In this document: piece after piece, positions 8,989 to 16,866 of the stretch | Layout of the letters: each line of letters begins with the position of its first letter | Position numbering within the stretch: position 1 is the stretch's first letter | Source: Mycoplasmopsis bovis PG45 | GTDB taxonomy: Bacteria; Bacillota_I; Bacilli_A; Mycoplasmatales; Metamycoplasmataceae | NCBI RefSeq assembly: GCF_000183385.1 | Contig: NC_014760.1 | Location: 930,001 to 994,000, forward strand | Direction: 5' to 3' | Length of the DNA: 64,000 nt | Position numbers and translations under genes: made by a program | Notes under the pieces: generated by a model | Told to the model about the DNA's origin: nothing | Seen by the model: only the letters and a program-made list of their open reading frames with translations | Database searches by the model: none

Positions 8989-9537
8989 TTATTTACCTGC
9001 TGGACTTTGTCCTGCCTTAGCATCTGTACCTTGTCTTGGTTTAGCTGGTGTACCTAGATCATCTTCCATACCTCAAATATGATTCTTATCTTGAGTAATA
9101 CCATTTTTAATATTTTCATCTATTAGTTTTTTTTCATCTTCAGATAGTTCTTCATCAGATGGTTCTTTATCTTCTTCAGGTGTTTTATTTTCCTCAGCTT
9201 CAGGTTTCTTTTCTCCCTCAGGTTTCTTTTCTCCCTCAGGTTTCTTTTCTCCCTCAGGTTTTTTGTTTTCCCCAGGTGTTTTATTTTCGCCAGGTGTTTT
9301 ATTTTCCCCAGGTGTTTTATTTTCGCCAGGTGTTTTATTTTCCCCAGGTGTTTTATTTTCGCCAGGTGTTTTATTTTCGCCAGGTGTTTTATTTTCGCCA
9401 GGGTTTTTATCTCCACCTGGATTTTTGTCGGGCTCTGGTTTCTTTTCTTCTTTGGTTTCACCACATTTAGCTGCTACAAAGGGAATTGAAGCCAATGAAG
9501 CTACTGATCCAAGCAGCAAAAACTTTGATTTTTTCAT
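8989..9537 (-). CDS. vsp8, variable surface lipoprotein, apparently shortened by a nonsense codon
   Basis: The 182 aa lipoprotein has the common signal peptide, DKNPGG units, eight ENKTPG hexamers, three EGEKKP hexamers and an acidic module (ENKTPEEDKEPSDEELSEDEKKL). A UGA-Trp linker and QGTDAKAGQS-type units follow. TAA at 8989-8991 falls inside this last repeat: the same frame continues as GQGTDAKKQDLTQ to a second stop at 8947. A point mutation therefore probably removed the last 13 residues. Surface anchoring should be unaffected. It is the last cassette before the AbiE operon. Confidence 0.9.
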
Positions 9538-9607
9538 AAATTTATCCTCTCCTTTTAAGGCTATAAATAGCTTAAAAATGCTTTATAAATCTATCAATAA
9601 ATATCAA
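9538..9607 (-). repeat. vsp 5' block of vsp8, AAGCTA dyad variant
   Basis: Shared block with one substitution in the upstream arm of the dyad (AAGCTA instead of AGGCTA). The only other block with this variant is that of vsp11, the putatively expressed gene. Confidence 0.7.
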
Positions 9608-9685
9608 AAGTAGTGAGTTTATGATATCTCATTAAAAAAACAAAAAAGGATTAAAAACAGAATTTATAAGTGTATTAATGTTGCT

Positions 9686-9720
9686 TTTGTGCTTAAATAC
9701 TTGTATAATATAAGCACAAA
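9686..9720 (+). promoter_or_regulatory. abiE promoter inside a 10 bp inverted repeat, putative AbiEi operator
   Basis: A perfect inverted repeat, TTTGTGCTTA (9686-9695) and TAAGCACAAA (9711-9720), frames an extended -10 box TTGTATAAT (TATAAT at 9704-9709). The right arm ends on the first base of the AbiEi ATG. Transcription should start about 2-4 nt before or at the ATG, giving an essentially leaderless mRNA; no ribosome binding site is present. AbiEi antitoxins of the type IV family are known to repress their own promoter through inverted repeats, so this is the likely operator (inference). Confidence 0.7.
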
Positions 9721-10334
9721 TGGAACAAAAAAACTTAAATTCGAAATATTACAATGCAATTTTTAAACTGTTACATAAAAATAACGGTGTTATCACATAT
9801 AAGCAACTAAAAGAAAACAATATATCTTCTATATATTTAACAAGAATGATAACAAAAGGCGTTCTTATTAGAAGAGCTAAAGGCATTTATATTCTTAGTG
9901 ATGGACATTACGATGAATATTATTTCTTAAGCAAAAACTATAAATCGTTAATCTTTTCTCATTATAGTGCACTATATTTAAATAATATTATTGACATTTT
10001 TCCGCATCAAATTGACGTTACAGTTTACAGTGGCTATAATGCAAAAGGCATTAAGAAGCATGCAAATGTTTACTACTGTGATAGGAATAAACATTCAATT
10101 GGACTATCTGAATCAAAAACATTATTTGGAAACAAAGTTAAGGTATATGACTTTGAGAGAACAATTTGTGATTTTGTAAAACTACGCAAGAAAACAGATA
10201 GCGAAATCTTTTCTAAGCTTATTAGTGCATATATTAAATATGAAAATAGAGATTGAAAAAAATTGTATGAATACGCCTATGAATTAGGCATACACAAAAA
10301 AATATCGGAGATATTTGAACTATTTTATGAATAA
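9720..10334 (+). CDS. abiEi: AbiEi-type antitoxin/transcriptional repressor of a type IV toxin-antitoxin system
   Basis: The 204 aa protein has an N-terminal winged-helix of the AbiEi/DUF4095 type (residues ~6-60, ...NGVITYKQLKENNISSIYLTRMITKGVLIRRAKGIYIL) and a C-terminal domain ending in KKISEIFELFYE. UGA at 10254 is Trp; taking it as stop would cut 26 residues. In characterised AbiE systems this protein counteracts the AbiEii nucleotidyltransferase and represses the operon. Its TAA overlaps the toxin ATG by 8 nt (ATGAATAA), which implies translational coupling. The operon sits between vsp8 and vsp9, where it is plainly accessory. Function is inferred from family resemblance. Confidence 0.85.
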
Positions 10335-11187
10335 AAATAAATTAATAAGTTTGTGTCATAAAACTGCTGATGAAAATAACGCAAATTTCAATGTTGTTTT
10401 AATTCAATATTTTATGGAAAGCATTCTACGAAGAATATCTAAAAGTAATGAGAGAGACAATTTTGTGTTCAAGGGCGGTTTTCTTTTATCTAACATTATG
10501 GGGTTAGATAAAAGAGCTACAATGGATATTGATTTGGAGCTAATAAAAACTCAAAAGATAAGTGCTTCTAAAATATTAGAAAAATTTAAAAGTATATTAA
10601 ACGCTGATGACATCGATGGAATTAGATATCACATTCTTAAGTATACTGACATTCGAAAGGAGCATAAATATAGTGGCATTAACATATCAGTCCTATGTCA
10701 AATAGAGAATATAAAACAAGTTATTTCTATAGATATTGCATCAGGCGATGTCATTACACCTAAGGAAATTGTTTATGAATACAAAAGTATATTTTCAAAT
10801 CAGGATTTTTCTATTTTAGCTTATAACATTGAAACTATGCTATCTGAAAAGCTTGAGACAATATTTTCTTTTGGTCACTTAAATACAAGATTTAAAGATT
10901 TTTATGATGTTTATGTTATATACACTTTTAAAAAGAAGGACATTGATATTAATAGGCTCAAGGATGCTTGCTATAACACATTCAAAAATAGGAACAGTGA
11001 ATTTAACATACAACAATTGTTGGAACTAATTACCAATATTGCTTTCAATCCGTTGATGAATGAAAGATGAAAAAAGTACATAAGTCAGATAGCAAATCAG
11101 CAGGAAATAGACTTTAAAGCCATTACTAATTCAATAATAGAACTACTAGAACTAATTAAGGTCAATGAATTAACAAATAATGATTAA
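10327..11187 (+). CDS. abiEii: AbiEii-type nucleotidyltransferase toxin
   Basis: The 286 aa protein shows the AbiEii/DUF1814 nucleotidyltransferase signatures: KGGFLLSN (residues ~47-54), a metal-binding TMDIDLEL (~65-72), an EKLETIF segment and RFKDFYDVYVI near residue 190. Such toxins inhibit growth by nucleotidyl transfer, to tRNA acceptor ends in the studied MenA homologues. I chose the ATG at 10327, which overlaps the antitoxin stop, rather than an upstream TTG at 10315. UGA at 11068 is Trp, and the true stop is TAA at 11185. No clear terminator follows before the vsp9 block. Confidence 0.85.
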
Positions 11188-11236
11188 ATTTGACAAACGT
11201 AATGTTTGTTATTTTTTCTTCATAAACTCACTACTT

Positions 11237-11306
11237 TTGATATTTATTGATAGATTTATAAAGCATTTTTAGGCTATTTATAGCCTTAAAAGGAGAGGAT
11301 AAATTT
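11237..11306 (+). repeat. vsp 5' block of vsp9
   Basis: Shared block in plus orientation with the silent-type flank ATAAACTCACTAC, right after the AbiE operon. Confidence 0.75.
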
Positions 11307-12032
11307 ATGAAAAAATCAAAGTTTTTACTACTTGGATCAGTAGCATCTTTAGCTTCAATTCCCTTTGTAGCAGCTAAATGTGGTGAAACCAAAGAAGAAA
11401 AGAAACCTGAAGCTGACAAACCAGCTGACAAACAGCCTGGTGATGATATGAAAAAAGACAATGATAAAAGCAAGTCAGACAAAGACAAAAACGAAAAAGA
11501 CATGACTGATAAAGATAAAAAAGACCAAGAAAAATCTGAAAAAGATAAAGTCGAAAATACTAAAATTGATGATTCAAAAATAAATAAAAACTTGGGCTCT
11601 TTTCCAAAAGGTTTAATAACAAATGCAGTAAGGCAAAAAGATATAAGAGACAAAATTGTTGGTATCTTAAAAACACAAAATTTTAATTTAGATGTTAATT
11701 ACGAGAAACACGAAGCTAAAGTTACTTTATCTAATGGCCAAGTAATAATTTTTACTTTTAAAGAAGAAAAGAAACCTGAAGCTGACAAACCAGCAGACAA
11801 ACAGCCTGGTGATGATATAAAAAAAGACAATGATAAAAACAAGTTAGAAAAAGACAAAAACAAAACTGATAAGACTCATACAAATAAAGATAGCAAAGAA
11901 AAATCTGAAACTGATAAAACTACAGACGAGCCAGCTAATGGATCATCAAGCAGCACAATTCGGCAAAAAATTGATCGTGAAAAAATAAGAAGACTTAAAG
12001 AAATATTTGATAAAACGAATCAAACTAATTAA
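11307..12032 (+). CDS. vsp9, variable surface lipoprotein, Lys/Asp-rich
   Basis: The 241 aa lipoprotein has the common signal peptide followed by EEKKPEADKPADKQPGDD and a Lys/Asp-rich segment, then a central unique stretch (~residues 80-150, ...INKNLGSFPKGLITNAVRQKDIRDK...). A second copy of EEKKPEADKPADKQPGDD and its charged tail (~150-210) follows. The C-terminus is basic. The repeat is long (~150 residues apart) instead of a short tandem array. It points right. Downstream its terminator hairpin is the insertion target of the IS30 element. Confidence 0.92.
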   Translation: MKKSKFLLLGSVASLASIPFVAAKCGETKEEKKPEADKPADKQPGDDMKKDNDKSKSDKDKNEKDMTDKDKKDQEKSEKDKVENTKIDDSKINKNLGSFPKGLITNAVRQKDIRDKIVGILKTQNFNLDVNYEKHEAKVTLSNGQVIIFTFKEEKKPEADKPADKQPGDDIKKDNDKNKLEKDKNKTDKTHTNKDSKEKSETDKTTDEPANGSSSSTIRQKIDREKIRRLKEIFDKTNQTN

Positions 12033-12053
12033 AGCCACAATCAACAACTAAAA

Positions 12054-12086
12054 AACAAAATTCAGATAGTGTAACTGAATTTTGTT
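12054..12086 (+). repeat. left copy of the 33 bp target duplication, vsp9 terminator hairpin
   Basis: A 12 bp perfect stem (AACAAAATTCAG / CTGAATTTTGTT) with a 9 nt loop lies 21 bp past the vsp9 stop and would act as its terminator. The whole hairpin is repeated exactly at 13486-13518 on the far side of the IS30 element, so it is the target site duplication. Confidence 0.88.
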
Positions 12087-12194
12087 GCTTGATTGTAAGT
12101 TCAAGTGCAACACCAATTAAGGTAAAATTTAATTGTGGAGCACTTGAATTTTTAAACAAAAAAAGTTCCACACTTGGCAGTAGGAAACTTTCAT

Positions 12195-13211
12195 ATGAAT
12201 TATACTAAAAATTATAATCATCTAACATATGATGAACGTGCATTTATTGAAATTCAAATAAAATCTGGGTATTCTATTAGATCTATAGCTAGACAGTTAA
12301 ACAGAAGTCCATCCACAGTAAGTCGCGAATTAAAACGCAACACTGCTTTTAGCGGTTCATATCAATGTAAAATAGCAGAGCAGAAAGCATTAAATAGGCA
12401 TTCGCACAAATACTTGTTTAAATTTACGAGTAATTTTGAATATGCTGAATTTGAAAAATTTTTCTTAGAAAAATTCGATAAAAGATTTTACGGAATTGTT
12501 GCAACAGCTCGATACATTAAGCAAACTTTTCCAAATATTGCGTCTCCGTCGATAAGGACTATATTTAATTGGATTAAGACAAGAAAATGAAAATTGAAAC
12601 CTAGAGACAGATTGAGAATTTTTTATAAAAAAGGCGGAAAAAGAACTGCATCAGTTGTCTCAAGATTAATTGGAGATTCTCACTATGTATATCCAATATG
12701 GGCAAGACCAAAATATATTGATTTAAGAGAAGAATATGGTCATTGAGAAAGTGACTTAATTATAGGCAAAAGATCGAATGGATATGATAATGTATTAACA
12801 CTTGTTGAAAGGCAAACCAGAATGGGGTTTGCAGTTAAAATTAAATCAAAATCAGCTTTTTTGGTAATTTCAAAGCTTAAAAAAATAATCCAGGATCATA
12901 ATTTAATTGTCAAATCTATAACAATTGATAACGGGATAGAATTCGAAAGAATGGGTTTATTAGGAAAATGACTAAATATTAAAATATTTAGAGCTGAACC
13001 GTATGCTTCATTTCAAAGGGGAACAAACGAAAATTGAAACGGAATGATTAGAAGAATGTTTCATAAAGGTTTTGATTTTAATTCTATCTCTCAAGTTCAA
13101 CTGGATGATGTTGTAAATCAAATAAATGAAATGCCACGTAAAATTTTGAATTGGCAAAAACCAATTGAACTATTTAAGTTAGCTAATGACTATGGTGTCG
13201 TTTTAAATTAA
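12195..13211 (+). CDS. IS30-family transposase, intact
   Basis: The 338 aa protein catalyses IS30 transposition. It starts MNYTKNYNHLTYDERAFIE, has an N-terminal helix-turn-helix (GYSIRSIARQLNRSPSTVSRELK, residues ~22-45) and a DDE catalytic domain: first Asp in HWESDLIIGK, second in TIDNGIEFE, Glu in GTNENWNGMIRR. Several Trp are UGA codons (12588, 12744, 12969, 13036), so without table 4 it looks like a 138 aa fragment. I chose the ATG at 12195, preceded by GTAGGAAA, over a TTG at 12174. It appears functional. Confidence 0.93.
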
Positions 13212-13485
13212 AACATGTGAATTTAATTGACTGCATTCATAAAAAAATGAATGGTTATTTTTTGCATTTTATTTAGTTATTTTATCCCCCTAACCCCCTT
13301 AATTACAAATAAGGGGGTATAACAAAACATTATTTAGGGTTTACGCAGATGTTCCATCTGATTTTTTTAACCCCCTGCCCCTTGATTTCAAACAAGGGGT
13401 AGATGTGGCATACGCCACATATTATGCAAAAATGCTATAATAAAAAAGCCAAGCACATATGTTGCACTTGAACTTTCATTTATGG
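13212..13485. other. non-coding right arm of the IS30 element
   Basis: This ~270 bp stretch holds GC-richer patches including two CCCCTAACCCC / CCCCCTGCCCC-like segments, each pairing with a nearby complement (CCCCCTAACCCCCTT with AAGGGGG, and CCCTGCCCCTTG with CAAGGGG), so two hairpins are likely. It ends in the right terminal repeat. No gene seen. Confidence 0.6.
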
Positions 13486-13518
13486 AACAAAATTCAGATA
13501 GTGTAACTGAATTTTGTT
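13486..13518 (+). repeat. right copy of the 33 bp IS30 target duplication
   Basis: Identical to 12054-12086, again a complete 12 bp stem hairpin, followed by a T-run (TTTTTTAATTTC), so it still works as a terminator. Confidence 0.88.
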
Positions 13519-13543
13519 TTTTAATTTCTTAGGCAACATTAAT

Positions 13544-13807
13544 TTATTTTTTAAGCTCAATAGTTCCTATAAATTTTGAGCTATCACCTTTAGCTGTAAT
13601 TTCTATTTTTTTGTCAGAACATTGAACCAAAAATCTATTTTCTTTATTTCTTTAAAGTATTTCTGAACGGCTTTTTCTATAACATTGTAGTCTGGACTAA
13701 TAGAAAATTGCTTGTCTAATTCTTTTAATAATTCTTTCTTTTTATTTTCATCTATTATCCCAATGTTTGTTTTCTCAGTTTTAGAAGATATAGAACCATT
13801 CTTACAA
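13544..13807 (-). pseudogene. 3' remnant of a lipoprotein/vsp-type gene, frameshifted
   Basis: Leftward translation gives TEKTNIGIIDENKKKELLKELDKQFSISP...QKYFKEIKK and, after a single-base shift near 13620, KIEITAKGDSSKFIGTIELKK up to TAA 13544. The ending resembles the close of the 86/87-residue Vsp blocks (V-V-S--DF-GEV-LKFE). Its 5' part is cut off by the IS3 remnant at 13808 and it has no signal peptide or start. It is a decayed cassette stranded between two insertion elements. Confidence 0.6.
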
Positions 13808-14160
13808 TAGGACAAAAAAGTAGACATCAACAAATTTGCTGATGTTTTTTTGTTGTGGGTAAAAATGGCTAAGCAGTTAAGTGTTAATGAATGGAAATAT
13901 TTGTTTGAAAAATACGAAAAACATAGATCGGGAGAACTCACTAAAAAATGTTTTTTGAATGAAATGATGAAAATAAAAAATGTAAAGCACATATTTTGCA
14001 CTTGAACTTTCATTTATGGGGCGCTTAAGGAACTTGAGCGTCATCTAAATAGATTCATTGATTGATATAATTAATGAGCGAATGATCAAGAAATTTAATT
14101 ACAAAACTCCACATGAATTGTGAGTGGAGTTTTGTAAAAAATAAAAATTTAAGGTCTATT
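13808..14160 (+). mobile_element. IS3-family remnant, internally deleted, with an IS30 end scar
   Basis: The left end (TAGGACAAAAAAGTAGAC) and the first ~45 codons of the transposase (MAKQLSVNEWKYLFEKYE...) match the intact copy at 53798-55127. At 13985 the sequence jumps to a 35 bp piece that equals the right terminus of the IS30 element (13451-13485, one mismatch). At ~14020 it resumes with the transposase 3' end (KELERHLNRFID). About 0.9 kb of the IS3 element is missing. The right terminus has lost its last ~14 bp where it joins vsp10. Confidence 0.85.
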
Positions 14161-15259
14161 TTTTGCCTGAGTTAGTTTCTGCACCTTGTTGCGGTGATTT
14201 AGGTGCTCCTGTACCTTGTTGTGGTGCTTTAGGTGCTCCTGTACCTTGTTGTGGTGCTTTAGGTGCTCCTGTACCTTGTTGTGGTGCTTTAGGTGCTCCT
14301 GTACCTTGTTGTGGTGCTTTAGGTGCTCCTGTACCTTGTTGTGGTGCTTTAGGTGCTCCTGTACCTTGTTGCGGTGATTTAGGTGCTCCTGTACCTTGTT
14401 GTGGTGATTTAGGTGCTCCTGTACCTTGATTTTTTGTGCCTGAGTTAGCTGGTGTATCTAGATCATCATCTTCACCTCAAATATGATTCTCATCTTGAGT
14501 AAGACCATTATAAAGATTTTTATCTATTAGTTTTTCTTCGTCTTCAGTTAGTGTACCTTCAGTTTCTTCTTCTGGTTCTTCGTCAGATTCTGTTTGATTT
14601 TCTCCCCCAGGGTTCATTTCATCACTTGGATTTTCCGCTGATTGTGTTTCAATCTCAAATTTAAGGGTAACTTCACCTTCGAAGCCTTTAGCAGAAACAG
14701 TTACGCTTTTCTTGCTTAAATCAGCGTTTAAATTTAATTCCTTGTCTTTTAGTGTTGGAACTTTTGTAACAATAGCTTCTTTGATAGCTGTTTCAATTTT
14801 TTCTTTGTTGCTTTTATCTTGTTCAGCAACTTGTACTTTTCCTAAATCATTACCAGTAATAGATTTTAATGTTTCGCTAAGCTTTGGTTTTGCTACTGAT
14901 TGTGTTTCAATCTCAAATTTAAGAGTAACTTCACCTTCGAAGCCTTTAGCAGAAACAGTTACGCTTTTCTTGCTTAAATCAGCGTTTAAATTTAATTCCT
15001 TGTCTTTTAGTGTTGGAACTTTTGTAACAATAGCTTCTTTGATAGCTGTTTCAATTTTTTCTTTGTTGCTTTTATCTTGTTCAGCAACTTGTACTTTTCC
15101 TAAATCATTACCAGTAATAGATTTTAATGTTTCGCTAAGCTTTGGTTTGTCAACTTCTGGCTTCTTCTCTTCTTTGGTTTCACCACATTTAGCTGCTATA
15201 AAGGGAATTGAAGCTAATGAAGCTACTGATCCAAGCAGCAAAAACTTTGATTTTTTCAT
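14156..15259 (-). CDS. vsp10, variable surface lipoprotein with two 86-residue repeats and GAPKAPQQGT tail
   Basis: The 367 aa lipoprotein has a signal peptide differing by one residue from the rest (SIPFIAAKC), two 86-residue blocks and a linker nearly identical to vsp3. An acidic module (EGTLTEDEEKLIDKNLYNG) and a UGA-Trp linker follow. The tail has eight 10-residue GAPKAPQQGT / GAPKSPQQGT units and ends ETNSGKK. The stop TAG at 14156-14158 appears to come from the adjoining IS3 remnant, since the vsp5 copy of this ending has TAA. No terminator of the vsp type follows. Confidence 0.9.
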
Positions 15260-15329
15260 AAATTTATCCTCTCCTTTTAAGGCTATAAATAGCCTAAAAA
15301 TGCTTTATAAATCTATCAATAAATATCAA
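15260..15329 (-). repeat. vsp 5' block of vsp10
   Basis: Shared block with intact dyad and CACCAC flank variant. Confidence 0.75.
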
Positions 15330-15350
15330 AAGTGGTGAGTTTATTTTAAA

Positions 15351-15389
15351 AATAAAAGCAAGCACAATATTGGCTTGCTATATTTTTTG
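15351..15389 (-). terminator. vsp11 terminator
   Basis: AGCAAGC / GCTTGCT hairpin and AT-rich tail, 35 bp past the vsp11 stop. Confidence 0.7.
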
Positions 15390-15423
15390 ATGTAAAAAGA
15401 ACTATATTACACTTAAGAACTGC

Positions 15424-16182
15424 TTAGTTGAGTGTTGTTCCTGATTTAGCTGATGTGCCTTGTCCTGAGTTAGCTCCTGATTTAGCTGATGTACCTTGTC
15501 CTGAGTTAGCTCCTGATTTAGCTGATGTGCCTTGTCCTTGTTCAGCATCTGTATCTTCGTCGACTTCGTCTTCTTTTTCTGCTTCGTCACTTTCTTTTTG
15601 AAACTCTTCTAACTCTTCTTTATCAAATTTTTCTTCTTCTACCTTATCTTCTTCATCTTCATAATATTCATTTCGTTTCTCATCATCCTTACCTCAAAGA
15701 TGATTTTCACCTCAACCAATCCCATTGTTTGACGAACCTTCCTCAGGTTTTACCATAGGTGTTTTATTTTCCCCAGGTGTTTTATTTTCGCCAGGTGTTT
15801 TATTTTCGCCAGGTGTTTTATTTTCCTCAGGTGTTTTATTTTCCTCAGGTGTTTTATTTTCGCCAGGTGTTTTATTTTCCCCAGGTGTTTTATTTTCGCC
15901 AGGTGTTTTATTTTCCCCAGGTGTTTTATTTTCGCCAGGTGTTTTATTTTCCTCAGGTGTTTTGTCTGTTCCAGGGTTTTTATCTCCACCTGGATTTTTG
16001 CCTTGATCTGTATTTTCGCCAGGTGTTTTATTTTCCCCAGGATTTTTATCTCCACCTGGTTTTTGGTCACCTTCAGGTTTCTTCTTTTCTTCTTCTTTGG
16101 TTTCACCACATTTAGCTGCTACAAAGGGAATTGAAGCCAATGAAGCTACTGATCCAAGCAGCAAAAACTTTGATTTTTTCAT
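15424..16182 (-). CDS. vsp11, variable surface lipoprotein, probably the expressed copy
   Basis: The 252 aa lipoprotein has after the signal peptide and GDQKPGGDKNPG a run of ENKTPG hexamers interrupted by TDQGKNPGGDKNPG. A UGA-Trp linker (WGENHLWGKDDEK) and a long Glu/Asp/Lys module shared with vsp5 follow. The tail has three 12-residue GQGTSAKSGANS units and ends SGTTLN. It is the only vsp whose 5' block is immediately preceded by a -10 box (TATAAT at 16256-16261), so it is the likely ON gene in this genome. Expression state is inference. Confidence 0.92.
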
Positions 16183-16252
16183 AAATTTATCCTCTCCTTT
16201 TAAGGCTATAAATAGCTTAAAAATGCTTTATAAATCTATCAATAAATATCAA
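16183..16252 (-). repeat. vsp 5' block of vsp11, next to the promoter
   Basis: Shared block with the AAGCTA dyad variant also seen at vsp8. Homology to the other cassettes stops exactly at its outer end, 3 bp from the -10 box. Confidence 0.75.
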
Positions 16253-16796
16253 TTTATTATATGAAGTATTAAGAACTAAATAAAAGCTTAATCAAACATA
16301 TAAATTTAAAATTTATGCCTTTTTGCATTTTAATGGCTATTTATATGTGAGCTTTTACCAGCGCATAAAATATTCATCAATAGATGGTTATATTATATAA
16401 AAAAAATTTGAAACTAACTACTTTATATTTTTTTATATAAATATAACATAAGATAGTAGTGTATGCAATATTAATGCTGTTTTTGTGACTAAAAACTGCA
16501 AAATCACTTCATCAAACTAACAATTTAAATTTTATTTATGGTGTAATTTTTAAAATTGTTCCCATCGATAATTGTGTTTTACCTAAACAGCATTAATACA
16601 AAATCTGAACCTTAATATAACATCAGCAAAATATGAAATTTGTTAAATTAAATATTAATATTTTTCTGACTTAATTATTTGTAATCTAACTACAAAACAT
16701 TTTTAAATAAAGCGCTTCTTAAATATATTTACTCCTATTATTAATAATAGAAAATAACTATCATATAGCTTGGCGCTTGTCTTAAACTCATCACTT
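16253..16796. promoter_or_regulatory. promoter-bearing segment between inverted vsp blocks, candidate invertible switch
   Basis: This ~545 bp, very AT-rich segment without a credible gene lies between oppositely oriented blocks of vsp11 and vsp12. TATAAT (minus strand, 16256-16261) with a weak TTTATT -35 about 17 bp upstream points into vsp11; the start would be near 16249, just inside the shared block. No comparable -10 box abuts the vsp12 end. A 14 bp perfect inverted repeat, TATTAATGCTGTTT at 16469-16482 and its complement at 16585-16598, lies in the middle. Inversion at the flanking blocks would hand the promoter to vsp12. Confidence 0.65.
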
Positions 16797-16866
16797 TTGA
16801 TATTTATTGATAGATTTATAAAGCATTTTTAGGCTATTTATAGCCTTAAAAGGAGAGGATAAATTT
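16797..16866 (+). repeat. vsp 5' block of vsp12
   Basis: Shared block in plus orientation, intact dyad; outward flank reads CATCAC. Confidence 0.75.

Larger units (their letters stand above)
12087..13485 (+). mobile_element. IS30-family insertion sequence, complete, 1399 bp
   Basis: The element is bounded by imperfect ~26 bp terminal inverted repeats whose core AAGTTCAAGTGCAACA is perfect at both ends (left 12099-12114, right 13463-13478). It is flanked by 33 bp direct copies of a terminator hairpin. It holds one intact transposase gene. IS1630 of M. fermentans, also IS30-family, is known to target and duplicate inverted repeats, and this insertion behaves the same way. The left end supplies no obvious promoter; the right ~270 bp after the transposase is non-coding. 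Confidence 0.9.

Noticed and set aside
13603-14013. 136-codon minus-strand frame across the IS3 remnant and the lipoprotein fossil
   Set aside because: It joins antisense IS sequence to the broken gene end; no start signal and a clear breakpoint at 13808.
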